In this document: piece by piece, positions 31,576-40,541 of the stretch
Numbering within the stretch: the stretch's first letter is position 1
How the letters are laid out: each line of letters opens with the position of its first letter
Position numbers and translations under genes: made by a program
DNA from: Fumia sp045615345
GTDB taxonomy: Bacteria; Bacillota; Clostridia; Oscillospirales; Ruminococcaceae
Length of the DNA stretch: 64,000 bases
Direction of reading: 5' to 3'
NCBI GenBank assembly: GCA_045615345.1
Contig: JAZLER010000009.1
Location: 23,326 to 87,325, forward strand
Notes under the pieces: model-generated
The model's database searches: none
Told to the model about the DNA's origin: nothing
Seen by the model: the letters and a program-made list of their open reading frames with translations, nothing else

Positions 31576-32754
31576 ATGACTAAGGTTGAAAACAAAATAC
31601 AGGATTTTTTGATTAAAAATAAAAATATAGTATTTTTTGTGGCTATAACCGGTTTGGCGCTTCTGGTACGAATATCGGGCTTTGAATTTCTTTCTCAGGA
31701 TATGAAAGGATATCTTGTGAAATGGTTTGATAAAGTACAGAAACTCGGCGGTATCAAAAGCCTTGGTACAAGGGTAGGAGAATACAATGTAATATATCAG
31801 TTCTTCATTTCTCTTATGACATATATCAATATGAAATCCATCTACCTTTATAAAATACTGTCACTGATTTTTGATTATCTTCTTGCTTTTTATGTTGCAC
31901 TTTTTGTTTCTGATGTAAAGGGTAAAAAGATTTTTTCAAGTGTTTTCAATATAGCTTATACAGTGGTTTTGTTTTTGCCGACTGTATTTCTTAACTCCTC
32001 ATTCTGGGGACAGTGTGATGCGATTTACTCTGCATTCTTAGCGATGCTTATTTACTATCTTTACAAAGAAAAATACACAAGGGCTTTTGTGTTTTTTGGA
32101 TTGGCACTCGGTTTTAAACTCCAGGCAATATTCGTTTTACCTTTCCTGATTGCTTACTATTTTTATAAAAAGCGTTTCTCAATTTTTAATTTCTTGATTT
32201 CGTTTGGCGTGTTTTATGCAATTAACAGTATCGGTATTTTCTTTGGAAGAGATTTCCTTGAACCGATAAAGGTTTATACCGACCAGGTGAAGATTTACGA
32301 GAAAATGTGGCTTAATTTCCCATCGTTCTGGCAACTTGTAGGCAAGGATTATGACTGGTTACATACAGCTTCTGTTTTCGTGACTGCAGCAGTGCTCGGA
32401 ATACTTCTGCTTATTGTAATGTCAGGGTATAAGAAAATTGAAGATGCTGAAAGTTTTCTTTGCGTATTTTCATTGTTTTTGTGGACAGCTTTGCTTTTCT
32501 TACCCGCAATGCACGAAAGATATTCATATTTCCTCGATATAGTATTTATAATCCTTGCGTTTGTAAATGTAAAGTATCTGAAATTTACTCTGGCAAATGT
32601 TATTATAAACTTTTTAACTTACGGAAAATATCTTTTTAAAATGCCTGAGATAACACAGTGGCATGTAATACTTTATGTGGCATTTTACGGATTGTTTGTT
32701 TATGAGGTTCTGAAAGGGGAAAAGGAAAATGTCCAATATCTTGAAGATAATTGA
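31576..32754 (+). CDS. GT-C type membrane glycosyltransferase-like protein
   Basis: 392 residues with about ten membrane spans. A short N-terminal cytosolic part leads into the first span, followed by an extracytoplasmic loop with FLSQDMKGYLVKWFDKV, where the Asp is typical of GT-C catalytic loops. SSFWGQCDAIYSAFL and PAMHERYSYFLDI are characteristic of GT-C mannosyltransferases using lipid-linked donors. Substrate unknown. RBS AAAGGAGGATTTTAT. The 3' end overlaps araM by 26 bases. Confidence 0.72.
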   Translation: MTKVENKIQDFLIKNKNIVFFVAITGLALLVRISGFEFLSQDMKGYLVKWFDKVQKLGGIKSLGTRVGEYNVIYQFFISLMTYINMKSIYLYKILSLIFDYLLAFYVALFVSDVKGKKIFSSVFNIAYTVVLFLPTVFLNSSFWGQCDAIYSAFLAMLIYYLYKEKYTRAFVFFGLALGFKLQAIFVLPFLIAYYFYKKRFSIFNFLISFGVFYAINSIGIFFGRDFLEPIKVYTDQVKIYEKMWLNFPSFWQLVGKDYDWLHTASVFVTAAVLGILLLIVMSGYKKIEDAESFLCVFSLFLWTALLFLPAMHERYSYFLDIVFIILAFVNVKYLKFTLANVIINFLTYGKYLFKMPEITQWHVILYVAFYGLFVYEVLKGEKENVQYLEDN

Positions 32755-33982
32755 TGATTTAAGAGGCGATTGCTCCTGCGGACAGTACCACGAAACTGCT
32801 ATCTGTGATATCCGTATCGGTTCAGGACTTGTAAATGAAGTCGGTGAAATTTTAAAGCAGAATGGTTTCACAAAAAAACTTTTGCTTGTTGCCGATAAGA
32901 ATACGCTTAAAGCTTCAGAAGGTATTGAAGAGAGTTTAAAAGATTTTGATATCGAATATAAAATTTATGATGATATCCGTGTTGCGACAATGGAACATGT
33001 TGAAGAACTCGAAAATCTCATAAAGGGCAAAGATATCAGTGTTTTATCTGTGGGTTCGGGTTCTGTAAACGACCCTTGCCGTCTTGCGGCTGCAAGACAG
33101 GATAAAAAGCTTTGCATCTTTGCAACAGCACCCTCGATGGACGGCTTTGCATCGTATGGTGCACCTATTGTGTGTAACGGTTTTAAGGCAAGCTACGATG
33201 CCAAAAGCCCCGAAGTTATTATCGGTGATACTAAAATTCTTGCAAATGCTCCCAAAGCGCTTAAGTCTGCAGGATTTGGCGATATGATCGCAAAATACAT
33301 AGGGCTTGTGGACTGGAAAATTTCTTCAATTCTAACAGGTGAAAGGTACTGCGAAAGAGTTGCGAATTTAACCCGTGAAGCCGTTGATGAGCTTATGGAA
33401 ATGGCTGATAAAGTTACAGTTGATGACGAATACACTGCAGGAAAGATTTTTGAAGCTTTGCTTAAAACCGGTGTTGGTATGAGCTTTATGCAGAATTCAC
33501 GACCTGCAAGCGGTTCAGAGCATATTATCTCACATCTTTTGGAATGTATCGAGCTTCAGGATGGTATAATTCCTAACTACCACGGCGAAGATGTCGGTGT
33601 ATGTACTCTTGAAATGCTTAAGTACTACAATACTTTGGCAGAAAAAGAAGAAATCAGCACAAAATATGAAGATGTCTGCTGGGAAGATGTATATAAATTC
33701 TATGGTCCTTTGGCAGATGATGTGAAAAAATTACATACTCCCACTGATATCATCGACTCTGTAGATCCCGAAAAACTTCGCGAAAACTGGAAGGAAATAG
33801 TTGATGCTATAAAAAGTGTGCCTTCATATGAAGAATGTAAGAAGGCTATGGAAAAAGCTGAATGTAAGATAACTGTCAGCGATATCGGAAAAGATGAAAC
33901 TTTGTTTAAAAACTGCGTAAAATATTCGCCTTATATGCGTAAGAGAATTACTCTCTTAAGACTTAAAGATATGATTTACTAA
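32729..33982 (+). CDS. egsA: sn-Glycerol-1-phosphate dehydrogenase (AraM/EgsA family)
   Basis: 417 residues. NAD-binding and family motifs: VLSVGSGSVNDPCRLAA, ATAPSMDGFASYGAP, and metal ligands in SEHIISHLLE and YHGEDVGV. The bacterial enzyme makes sn-glycerol-1-phosphate from dihydroxyacetone phosphate with NADH and Ni or Zn. In Bacillus it serves heptaprenylglyceryl phosphate synthesis. Overlap with the GT-C gene suggests a shared lipid-carrier or glycerophosphate-polymer role. Note that an arabinose-type kinase and epimerase lie 7 kb away; araM was first named from an ara operon. Confidence 0.88.
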   Translation: MSNILKIIDDLRGDCSCGQYHETAICDIRIGSGLVNEVGEILKQNGFTKKLLLVADKNTLKASEGIEESLKDFDIEYKIYDDIRVATMEHVEELENLIKGKDISVLSVGSGSVNDPCRLAAARQDKKLCIFATAPSMDGFASYGAPIVCNGFKASYDAKSPEVIIGDTKILANAPKALKSAGFGDMIAKYIGLVDWKISSILTGERYCERVANLTREAVDELMEMADKVTVDDEYTAGKIFEALLKTGVGMSFMQNSRPASGSEHIISHLLECIELQDGIIPNYHGEDVGVCTLEMLKYYNTLAEKEEISTKYEDVCWEDVYKFYGPLADDVKKLHTPTDIIDSVDPEKLRENWKEIVDAIKSVPSYEECKKAMEKAECKITVSDIGKDETLFKNCVKYSPYMRKRITLLRLKDMIY

Positions 33983-33999
33983 AAAAGGAAGTATAAAAA

Positions 34000-35604
34000 G
34001 TGAAAAAGTTCAAGTCGGATTTAAAAGAAGAATTTAAAGGTTACAATCTCAGCGGATTTTTAAAAGACCTTATGGCAGGTCTTACCGTAGCGGCAGTTGC
34101 TTTGCCTCTGGCACTTGCTTTTGGTGTCAGCAGTGGAGCTACTGCAGCATCGGGACTTCTGACCGCAATTATTGCAGGTTTTGCGATAAGCTTGCTTGGT
34201 GGAGCTTTCTATCAGATTTCAGGTCCTACCGGTGCAATGGCTGCAATTTTGATGTCGATTATCGCAAAATACGGAATGGAAGGCGTTTTTGTCGCTACCG
34301 TTATGGCAGGAATTATGTTGGTTCTTGCAGGCATTTTCCATTTAGGACGACTGACAGCGTATATCCCGATGCCTGTTATTGCAGGGTTTACCTCAGGTAT
34401 TGCGGTAATTATTGCTTTGGGTCAGCTCGATAACTTTTTCGGTGTTACTTCTGTTGGCGATTCTGCAGTAATGAAATTTGCAAGTTACTTCACAAACGGT
34501 TTTTCTCCTGATATTACTGCAGTGATTATAGGTTTGGCAGTAATTGTATTTATGGTGGTTTTCCCCAAAAAATGGAACGCAGTTGTACCTGCTTCTTTGA
34601 TTTCAATAATTTTAGCAACTGCTGTTTTAATGATATTTAAACTCGATGTTCAGACTGTTGGTGAAATCCCTTCTTCACTTATTTTGGCTGAAAGATTTAC
34701 TTTGAATGGCCTTGATTTTGCTTCTGTCAAGGGACTTTTAACTCCTGCACTCAGTATTGCGGCTTTGGGTATGGTCGAAAGTTTGCTCTGTGGTGCGAGT
34801 GCCGGAAGAATGACAGGGGTTGCTCTTGATAATGACAGAGAACTCATTGCTCAGGGTGTCGGTAATATCCTTTCACCGCTTTTCGGTGGAATTCCTGCAA
34901 CTGCTGCAATTGCCCGTACAAGCGTTGCGATTAAATCGGGTGCCAAAACAAGACTTACAGGTATTTTCCATGCACTTTTCTTGCTCGTTTCGATGCTTTT
35001 GCTTGGCCCTTTGATGGCAAATATTCCTCTTTCTGCACTCGCGGGTGTACTTTTAGTTACCGCTTTCAGAATGAATGAATGGTCGACAATAAAATACATA
35101 TTCTCCAAAAAATTCAAAGGTGCGATACTTAAGTTCCTTGCAACAATGGTGGCTACAATTATCTTCGACCTCACTGTTGCGATTGCTATCGGTGTTGTAA
35201 TTGCGCTTATACTTTTAGTTTCAAGACTTTCAAAGCTCGAAATAAATTACGATGATGTAAACCCCGATAGAATGAAAACTCCTCTTTCCGATGAATATAA
35301 AAACGCAAAAGTTATCTATATCACAGGTGCTGTACTTTTTGCAAATACAAAGATGATTTCAGGTATCTCTGAAGAACTTAAAGAAAACAATCTTGCTATC
35401 TTCTCGATGAGAGGTGCTTCATATATGGATATTTCGGGAGCTCAGGCTTTCCTTGAACTTATAGAAGAACTCAAGAAAAAGAATAAAGCAGTATATGTCT
35501 GCGGTGTTTCCGAAACTGTTAAGGAAACAATGTCAAGAAGCGGAATAGTAGAAGCTGTCTCAGATGAAAACTTCTACTGGAGTGTTGAAAGAGCGCTTAG
35601 TTAA
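34000..35604 (+). CDS. SulP family anion transporter with STAS domain
   Basis: 534 residues, GTG start at 34000. About twelve membrane segments: the SulP signature appears as GLTVAAVALPLALAFGVSSG, and SGPTGAMAA and AGFTSGIAVIIALGQ follow. A cytosolic STAS domain fills about 435-534 (VIYITGAVLFANTKMISG, MRGASYMDISGAQAFLELI). Family members move sulfate, bicarbonate or other anions; the ion is not clear from sequence. Located 17 bases after araM and 2 before the MnmM-type gene. Confidence 0.93.
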   Translation: MKKFKSDLKEEFKGYNLSGFLKDLMAGLTVAAVALPLALAFGVSSGATAASGLLTAIIAGFAISLLGGAFYQISGPTGAMAAILMSIIAKYGMEGVFVATVMAGIMLVLAGIFHLGRLTAYIPMPVIAGFTSGIAVIIALGQLDNFFGVTSVGDSAVMKFASYFTNGFSPDITAVIIGLAVIVFMVVFPKKWNAVVPASLISIILATAVLMIFKLDVQTVGEIPSSLILAERFTLNGLDFASVKGLLTPALSIAALGMVESLLCGASAGRMTGVALDNDRELIAQGVGNILSPLFGGIPATAAIARTSVAIKSGAKTRLTGIFHALFLLVSMLLLGPLMANIPLSALAGVLLVTAFRMNEWSTIKYIFSKKFKGAILKFLATMVATIIFDLTVAIAIGVVIALILLVSRLSKLEINYDDVNPDRMKTPLSDEYKNAKVIYITGAVLFANTKMISGISEELKENNLAIFSMRGASYMDISGAQAFLELIEELKKKNKAVYVCGVSETVKETMSRSGIVEAVSDENFYWSVERALS

Positions 35605-35606
35605 TT

Positions 35607-36170
35607 ATGAATAAATTAAACACCTTAAAAATAGCTCATCGTTTTATAAGTGAGCGTATAAAACAGGGTGACTTCTGGATCGATGCCACCGCAGGCAGAG
35701 GAAATGATACCCTTTTTCTCGCAAAACGTGTTGGTGAAGAAGGAAAGGTTATAGCTTTTGATATTCAGGACAGTGCTATTGAAAGCACAAAAACTCTTTT
35801 AGCTGATAATGGCGTTACCAATGCAGAGGTTATAAAAGACAGTCACCATAATATGGATAATTATGCAAAAGAGGGGACAGTAGACGGAATAGTTTTTAAT
35901 TTCGGATACCTTCCCGGCGGTGACCATAATATATGTACCAAAGCTGAAAGCAGTATCTTAGCCATTGAAAAAGGACTTGCACTTTTAAAGGTGAATGGTG
36001 TTATGAGCCTTTGCATATATTACGGTGGCGACAGTGGCTTTGAAGAAAAGGATGCTCTGATGGAGTATCTCAGAACTATAGACAGCAAAAAATACACAGT
36101 CGTTACTGTTGATTTTTATAACAGACCGAATTGTCCACCGATTGCTGTATTTATTACAAAGGACTTCTAA
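35607..36170 (+). CDS. mnmM: tRNA methyltransferase MnmM (YtqB family)
   Basis: 187 residues, class I SAM-dependent methyltransferase. Motif I is WIDATAGRGNDTLFLA, the acidic loop is AFDIQDSAI, and FNFGYLPGGDH is the family-specific motif. The family (rRNA_methylase Pfam, YtqB in Bacillus) methylates the aminomethyl group of 2-thiouridine-derived U34 in tRNA, after MnmA. It starts 2 bases after the SulP gene. Function follows family knowledge. Confidence 0.85.
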   Translation: MNKLNTLKIAHRFISERIKQGDFWIDATAGRGNDTLFLAKRVGEEGKVIAFDIQDSAIESTKTLLADNGVTNAEVIKDSHHNMDNYAKEGTVDGIVFNFGYLPGGDHNICTKAESSILAIEKGLALLKVNGVMSLCIYYGGDSGFEEKDALMEYLRTIDSKKYTVVTVDFYNRPNCPPIAVFITKDF

Positions 36171-36194
36171 AGGGATTTGACAGAAGGTGAAACT

Positions 36195-37646
36195 ATGCAA
36201 AAAAACTATGATGTAATTATAATAGGTTCAGGTGCAGCCGGACTTTATACAGCACTTAATCTTGACCCGAAACTTAAGGTGCTTGTTTTGTCAAAACGCG
36301 ATTTGCTTTTAAGTAACTCGGCACTTGCACAGGGCGGTATTGCAGCTGTTGTTGATACTAAAAATGACAATGTGGATATGCACCTTAACGACAGCCTTAT
36401 TGCAGGCGGATTCAAAAACAACACCGAAAGTCTTAAGGTTCTTGTAAATGAAGGTCCCAAGGAAGTTTTAAACCTGATAAATTTAGGTGTTGAGTTTGAC
36501 AAAAAAGAAGATGGAAGCTATGACCTCACTCTTGAGGGTGGTCACAGCCGACACAGAATTTTCCATCATAAGGACAATACCGGCAGGGAAATTGTGGAAA
36601 AACTTCTTACGGCAGCAATGTCTTATAAGAATATTACCTTGCTTGATCAGGCGGTGGCGTGCGATTTAAAACAAACTGAAGGTGGCTTCTCCCTTGATGT
36701 TTTAAGAGAAAAAGAACATCTTTACTTTAACTGTAACTACTGTGTTCTGGCGACAGGTGGTATCGGCAGGGTTTACGAATTTACTACAAACTCAGCCATT
36801 GCAACAGGTGACGGAATTACACTTGCTTACAACTTAGGTGCCAAGATTAAAAACTTGCATCTTGTACAGTTCCATCCTACTGCTTTTGCAAATAAGGACA
36901 GGGAATGTTTCCTTATCTCCGAGTCTGTCAGGGGTGAGGGTGCATACCTCTTAAATGGTAATAAACAGCGTTTTATGTCCCGTTATGATGACCGACTTGA
37001 GCTTGCTCCGCGCGATGTGGTTTCTCACTGCATTATAGAAGAATCTTCAAAGCTTCGCGATAACAGATTTTATCTTGATATTACTCATAAAGACCCCGGA
37101 TTTATCAAGGAGCGTTTTCCGATGATATACAAACGCCTTCTTTCAGAGGGTGTTGATATGACAAAAGAATTTATCCCCGTTTATCCGTGTCAGCATTATC
37201 TTATGGGCGGAATTGATGTGGGAATCACCGGCGAAAGCACCATTAAAAATCTTTATGCGGCAGGTGAATGCGCTCATACGGGTGTACATGGTAATAACCG
37301 TCTTGCGAGCAACTCACTTTTAGAGGCTATTGTTTTTGCAGAGCAGATTGCAGAGGATATAAATTCCAAAGCTGAATGTTGTGGCGGAAACGATGTTGTG
37401 CCGTATGAGTTTGAAATGTGCGAAAGTACAGAACCTATTCCTCACGGCATACGCACTGAAATCAGGTCAATTATGCAAAAAAGCCATTTTGTTCTGCCGA
37501 ATACCCTTGCTGCAATTGAAGGATTTGAACGGATAAAAGAGCTTAAATCTCTTATTGAAAATGGCGATTTCCTTGTAAATGTGGATTACATAGAAGCAAA
37601 ATCCCTCGTAACGGTAGCGTACATTATTTTAAAAGAAGTTATCTAA
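36195..37646 (+). CDS. nadB: L-aspartate oxidase
   Basis: 483 residues from ATG 36195 (AAGGTGA upstream). The FAD motif is VIIIGSGAAGLYTALN. SALAQGGIAAV, GGHSRHRI, and the hallmark GNNRLASNSLLEA near residue 375 are all present. The active-site Arg and His residues occur in RDVVSHCI and QHYLMGG. It oxidises aspartate to iminoaspartate for NAD synthesis using FAD, with fumarate the likely acceptor in an anaerobe. Followed by nadC; nadA is not adjacent. Confidence 0.95.
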   Translation: MQKNYDVIIIGSGAAGLYTALNLDPKLKVLVLSKRDLLLSNSALAQGGIAAVVDTKNDNVDMHLNDSLIAGGFKNNTESLKVLVNEGPKEVLNLINLGVEFDKKEDGSYDLTLEGGHSRHRIFHHKDNTGREIVEKLLTAAMSYKNITLLDQAVACDLKQTEGGFSLDVLREKEHLYFNCNYCVLATGGIGRVYEFTTNSAIATGDGITLAYNLGAKIKNLHLVQFHPTAFANKDRECFLISESVRGEGAYLLNGNKQRFMSRYDDRLELAPRDVVSHCIIEESSKLRDNRFYLDITHKDPGFIKERFPMIYKRLLSEGVDMTKEFIPVYPCQHYLMGGIDVGITGESTIKNLYAAGECAHTGVHGNNRLASNSLLEAIVFAEQIAEDINSKAECCGGNDVVPYEFEMCESTEPIPHGIRTEIRSIMQKSHFVLPNTLAAIEGFERIKELKSLIENGDFLVNVDYIEAKSLVTVAYIILKEVI

Positions 37647-37659
37647 AGGAGTGTGTGAT

Positions 37660-38511
37660 ATGGCACTTTTACAGTTTTATGTTGATGATATTATAAAAAA
37701 AGCGATAACAGAAGATATAAATTATCTTGATGTTACTTCCGACTATCTGCTTTCCGATACCCATACATCCAAAGCAAAGTTTATTGCAAAAGATGATGGC
37801 GTTTTAGCGGGTATTGATGTGGCTCTGAGAGTTTTTGAGCTTGTTGATGCGTCACTTACTTTTGAAGTGTTTAAAAAAGATGTGGACGAAATCAAAAAAG
37901 GTGATGTTATTGCTACTGTGGAAGGGAAAACAAAGTCAATCCTTAAAGCAGAAAGAACATCCCTTAACCTTTTGCAGCATATGTCGGGAATAGCAACTAT
38001 GACAAACCGTTGTGTCAAACTTACAAAAGGTACAAAAGCATCTGTTGTTGATACAAGAAAAACACTCCCGGGCCTCAGACCTTTGCAGAAATATGCTGTT
38101 ACTGTTGGTGGCGGTAAAAATCACAGATATAATTTGAGCGATGCGGCTATGCTTAAAGATAACCATATCGATTCTTACGGAAGCCTCACAAATGCTGTAA
38201 ATGCATTGCGGGAAAAGGTAGGGCATATGGTTAAAATCGAAGTTGAAGTCGACTCATTTGAACTTTTGGATGAAGCTTTGAAGGTAAAAGCCGATGTAAT
38301 TATGCTTGACAATATGACCCCTGAGCAGATGGCAAAAGCCGTGGAAATCGTAAATGGCAGAGCTTTGCTTGAGGCTTCAGGAAATATTACTCTTGACAAT
38401 ATTGCTGATGTTGCAAAAACAGGCGTTGATATTATTTCACTCGGTGCACTTACCCATTCGGTAAAAGCATTTGATATTTCACTTAAAATAGAAACTAAAA
38501 AGGGACAGTAA
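37660..38511 (+). CDS. nadC: Quinolinate phosphoribosyltransferase (decarboxylating)
   Basis: 283 residues from ATG 37660, after AAAGGAG. Motifs: TSLNLLQHMSGIATMT, VVDTRKTLPGLRPLQKYAV, GGGKNHRYNLSDAAMLKDNH, and the EVEVDS and DNMTPEQM strands. It makes nicotinate mononucleotide from quinolinate and PRPP. It lies 13 bases after nadB. The stop codon lies inside the terminator stem. Confidence 0.95.
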   Translation: MALLQFYVDDIIKKAITEDINYLDVTSDYLLSDTHTSKAKFIAKDDGVLAGIDVALRVFELVDASLTFEVFKKDVDEIKKGDVIATVEGKTKSILKAERTSLNLLQHMSGIATMTNRCVKLTKGTKASVVDTRKTLPGLRPLQKYAVTVGGGKNHRYNLSDAAMLKDNHIDSYGSLTNAVNALREKVGHMVKIEVEVDSFELLDEALKVKADVIMLDNMTPEQMAKAVEIVNGRALLEASGNITLDNIADVAKTGVDIISLGALTHSVKAFDISLKIETKKGQ

Positions 38512-38526
38512 GTCCCTTTTGTTTTT
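38497..38526 (+). terminator. Terminator overlapping the nadC stop
   Basis: AAAAGGGAC-AGTAA-GTCCCTTTT then GTTTTT. The same AAAAGGGAC arm recurs at 57601. Confidence 0.85.
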
Positions 38527-38540
38527 AGAAAGGTAAAAAG

Positions 38541-40442
38541 ATGTTAGTTTCGTTGCAAAATACAGGAATTTCCTTTGGTTCAAATGTTGTTCTGGAAAAT
38601 ATTTCTGCGGACATCAAGGAAAACTCACGAATAGGTCTTATCGGTGCAAACGGGTGCGGCAAATCGACCCTTTTGAATCTTATAAGCGGTGAGCTTGAGT
38701 TTGAAACCGGGGAAATTGCAAAAAAGCCAAATCTTCAAATCGGATATTTAAAACAAAACAGCGGTCTTAAAAGCGGTAATACCGTTTTTGATGAGATGCT
38801 TTCTGTTTTTGCGCCTATTTTAAAGGTGAAAGGTGAGCTTGAGGATTTGAGAATTTCGATGGCTGAATGTAACGAAAGTACTGACGAATTTAAAAAGCTT
38901 TCTGCAGAGTATGATAAAAAATTAAGCTATTTTGAGTCTAATGAAGGCTATATTATTGATGTAAAAATCAGAACTGTTTTAAATGGTATGGGGTTTGAAA
39001 ATACTCCCCATGACACTGTTATCGATACTCTGAGCGGTGGCGAAAAGACCCGTCTTGCTTTAGCAAAACTTCTTTTGACGGAACCTGAACTTTTAATTCT
39101 TGACGAACCGACAAACCATCTTGATTTTAAGACTCTCAGATGGCTTGAAGAGCATCTTGAAAGTTATAAGGGTGCTATCATTGTAGTTTCCCATGACAGA
39201 TATTTTCTTGATAAGGTAGTTTCCGAAATCTGGGAAGTGGAATTCTGTAACTTAAGGGTGTTTACGGGAAATTACAGCAAGTACAAGGTGTTAAAGGCTG
39301 ACCTTATGGAACGCTGGGAAAAAGAATACGAAGCGCAACAGGAAGAAATTGCAGATTTAGAAGACTATGTAGCAAGGAATTTAGTGAGAGCGTCCACCTC
39401 AAAGAGCGCAAAATCAAGGGTCAAAAAGCTCGAGAGAATGGAAAGAATTGAACGCCCCCGTGAATATAACAAACAGATTTCTTTAAGGTTTGATTTTGAC
39501 CGTGACCCTGTGAAAGAAGTCCTGAATGTAGAAAACGCCTCTGTCTGCGTTGGTGAAGAACAGAAAAAACTTTTTGAAAACTTAAGTTTTGTAGTTGAAC
39601 GCGGAGATAAAATTGCCGTTATCGGCGAAAATGGTATCGGAAAAACCTCACTTTTAAGGGCGATACAGGGATTTGTTGAATTAAAACAGGGTAAATATCG
39701 CTGGGGAAAAGAGATAAAGCTTGCTTATTTTGAACAGGAGAACAAACAGCTTAATCCCAACAATACAGTACTCGAAGAACTCTGGCACAGATATCCGCGA
39801 ATGACCGAAACCGAAGTTAGAAAACTGCTTGGACAGGTTCTTCTTACAGGAGAAAATGTTTATAAAAAAGTCGGAGTTTTAAGCGGTGGTGAGAGGGCAA
39901 AACTTGCCTTTGCGCTCCTGATGCTTCAAAGAGGCAATGTTTTAATCCTTGATGAACCGACAAACCATCTTGACCTTGTAAGCAAGGAAATTTTAGAAAC
40001 TGCCCTTAAGGATTTCAAGGGTACCATGCTTTTGGTTTCCCATGACCGTTATCTTTTAAGAGAGGTACCCGACAGAATTATCGAGATTTTTGATGACAGG
40101 GTGGAGGTTTTTAAAGGTAATTACGATTACTATATCGAAAAGTCAAAACCAAGGCTAACCTCAAAACCTCAGACAGAACCTGAAAAGAAAACTCAGGGTG
40201 GCGGTAATTACCGTACAAAAGAACAACGCGCTGAAGACACAAAAAAGCGCATAAAGATTAAAGAACTCGAAAACGAGATAGAAGTTATTGAAAAAGAAAT
40301 TTCCGAAATCGAGCAAAACCTTGAAAATCCTGAATTTTTTGAAAATGATTATCAGAAGATGCAGGATGCTTGTGCTTTGCTCGAAGAACTAAGACAAAAA
40401 CTTAATGATAAAACCGATTTATGGCTCGAACTTACAGAGTAA
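38541..40442 (+). CDS. ABC-F family ATPase
   Basis: 633 residues, two ABC domains and no membrane segments. Domain 1: Walker A GANGCGKST, signature LSGGEKTRLALAK, Walker B LILDEPTNHLD. Domain 2: Walker A GENGIGKTS, signature LSGGERAKLAFAL, Walker B again LILDEPTNHLD. A linker coiled coil lies between, and a C-terminal coiled coil (about 560-633) ends the protein, as in Uup/YdiF-type proteins. These bind the ribosomal E site and resolve stalled translation; some give antibiotic resistance. Which applies is not clear. Confidence 0.93.
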   Translation: MLVSLQNTGISFGSNVVLENISADIKENSRIGLIGANGCGKSTLLNLISGELEFETGEIAKKPNLQIGYLKQNSGLKSGNTVFDEMLSVFAPILKVKGELEDLRISMAECNESTDEFKKLSAEYDKKLSYFESNEGYIIDVKIRTVLNGMGFENTPHDTVIDTLSGGEKTRLALAKLLLTEPELLILDEPTNHLDFKTLRWLEEHLESYKGAIIVVSHDRYFLDKVVSEIWEVEFCNLRVFTGNYSKYKVLKADLMERWEKEYEAQQEEIADLEDYVARNLVRASTSKSAKSRVKKLERMERIERPREYNKQISLRFDFDRDPVKEVLNVENASVCVGEEQKKLFENLSFVVERGDKIAVIGENGIGKTSLLRAIQGFVELKQGKYRWGKEIKLAYFEQENKQLNPNNTVLEELWHRYPRMTETEVRKLLGQVLLTGENVYKKVGVLSGGERAKLAFALLMLQRGNVLILDEPTNHLDLVSKEILETALKDFKGTMLLVSHDRYLLREVPDRIIEIFDDRVEVFKGNYDYYIEKSKPRLTSKPQTEPEKKTQGGGNYRTKEQRAEDTKKRIKIKELENEIEVIEKEISEIEQNLENPEFFENDYQKMQDACALLEELRQKLNDKTDLWLELTE

Positions 40443-40471
40443 ATTAAGCAAAAAATGTAATGTTTTTCTTT

Positions 40472-40490
40472 GAAATGTAATGTACATTTC
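40472..40490. promoter_or_regulatory. Perfect palindrome, likely sugar-repressor operator
   Basis: GAAATGTA-ATG-TACATTTC, 8-base arms and 3-base centre. It overlaps the -35 region of the 40542 operon and resembles AraR-type boxes in its TGTAC-containing arms. Confidence 0.55.
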
Positions 40491-40509
40491 ATTTTTTCGG
40501 TAGTACAAT
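40481..40509 (+). promoter_or_regulatory. Promoter for the kinase-epimerase operon
   Basis: TGTACA (40481-40486), 17-base spacer, TACAAT (40504-40509). The -35 box is inside the palindrome. Confidence 0.55.
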
Positions 40510-40541
40510 TAAACTATATCCCTGTAGAGGAAGTGAACAAA

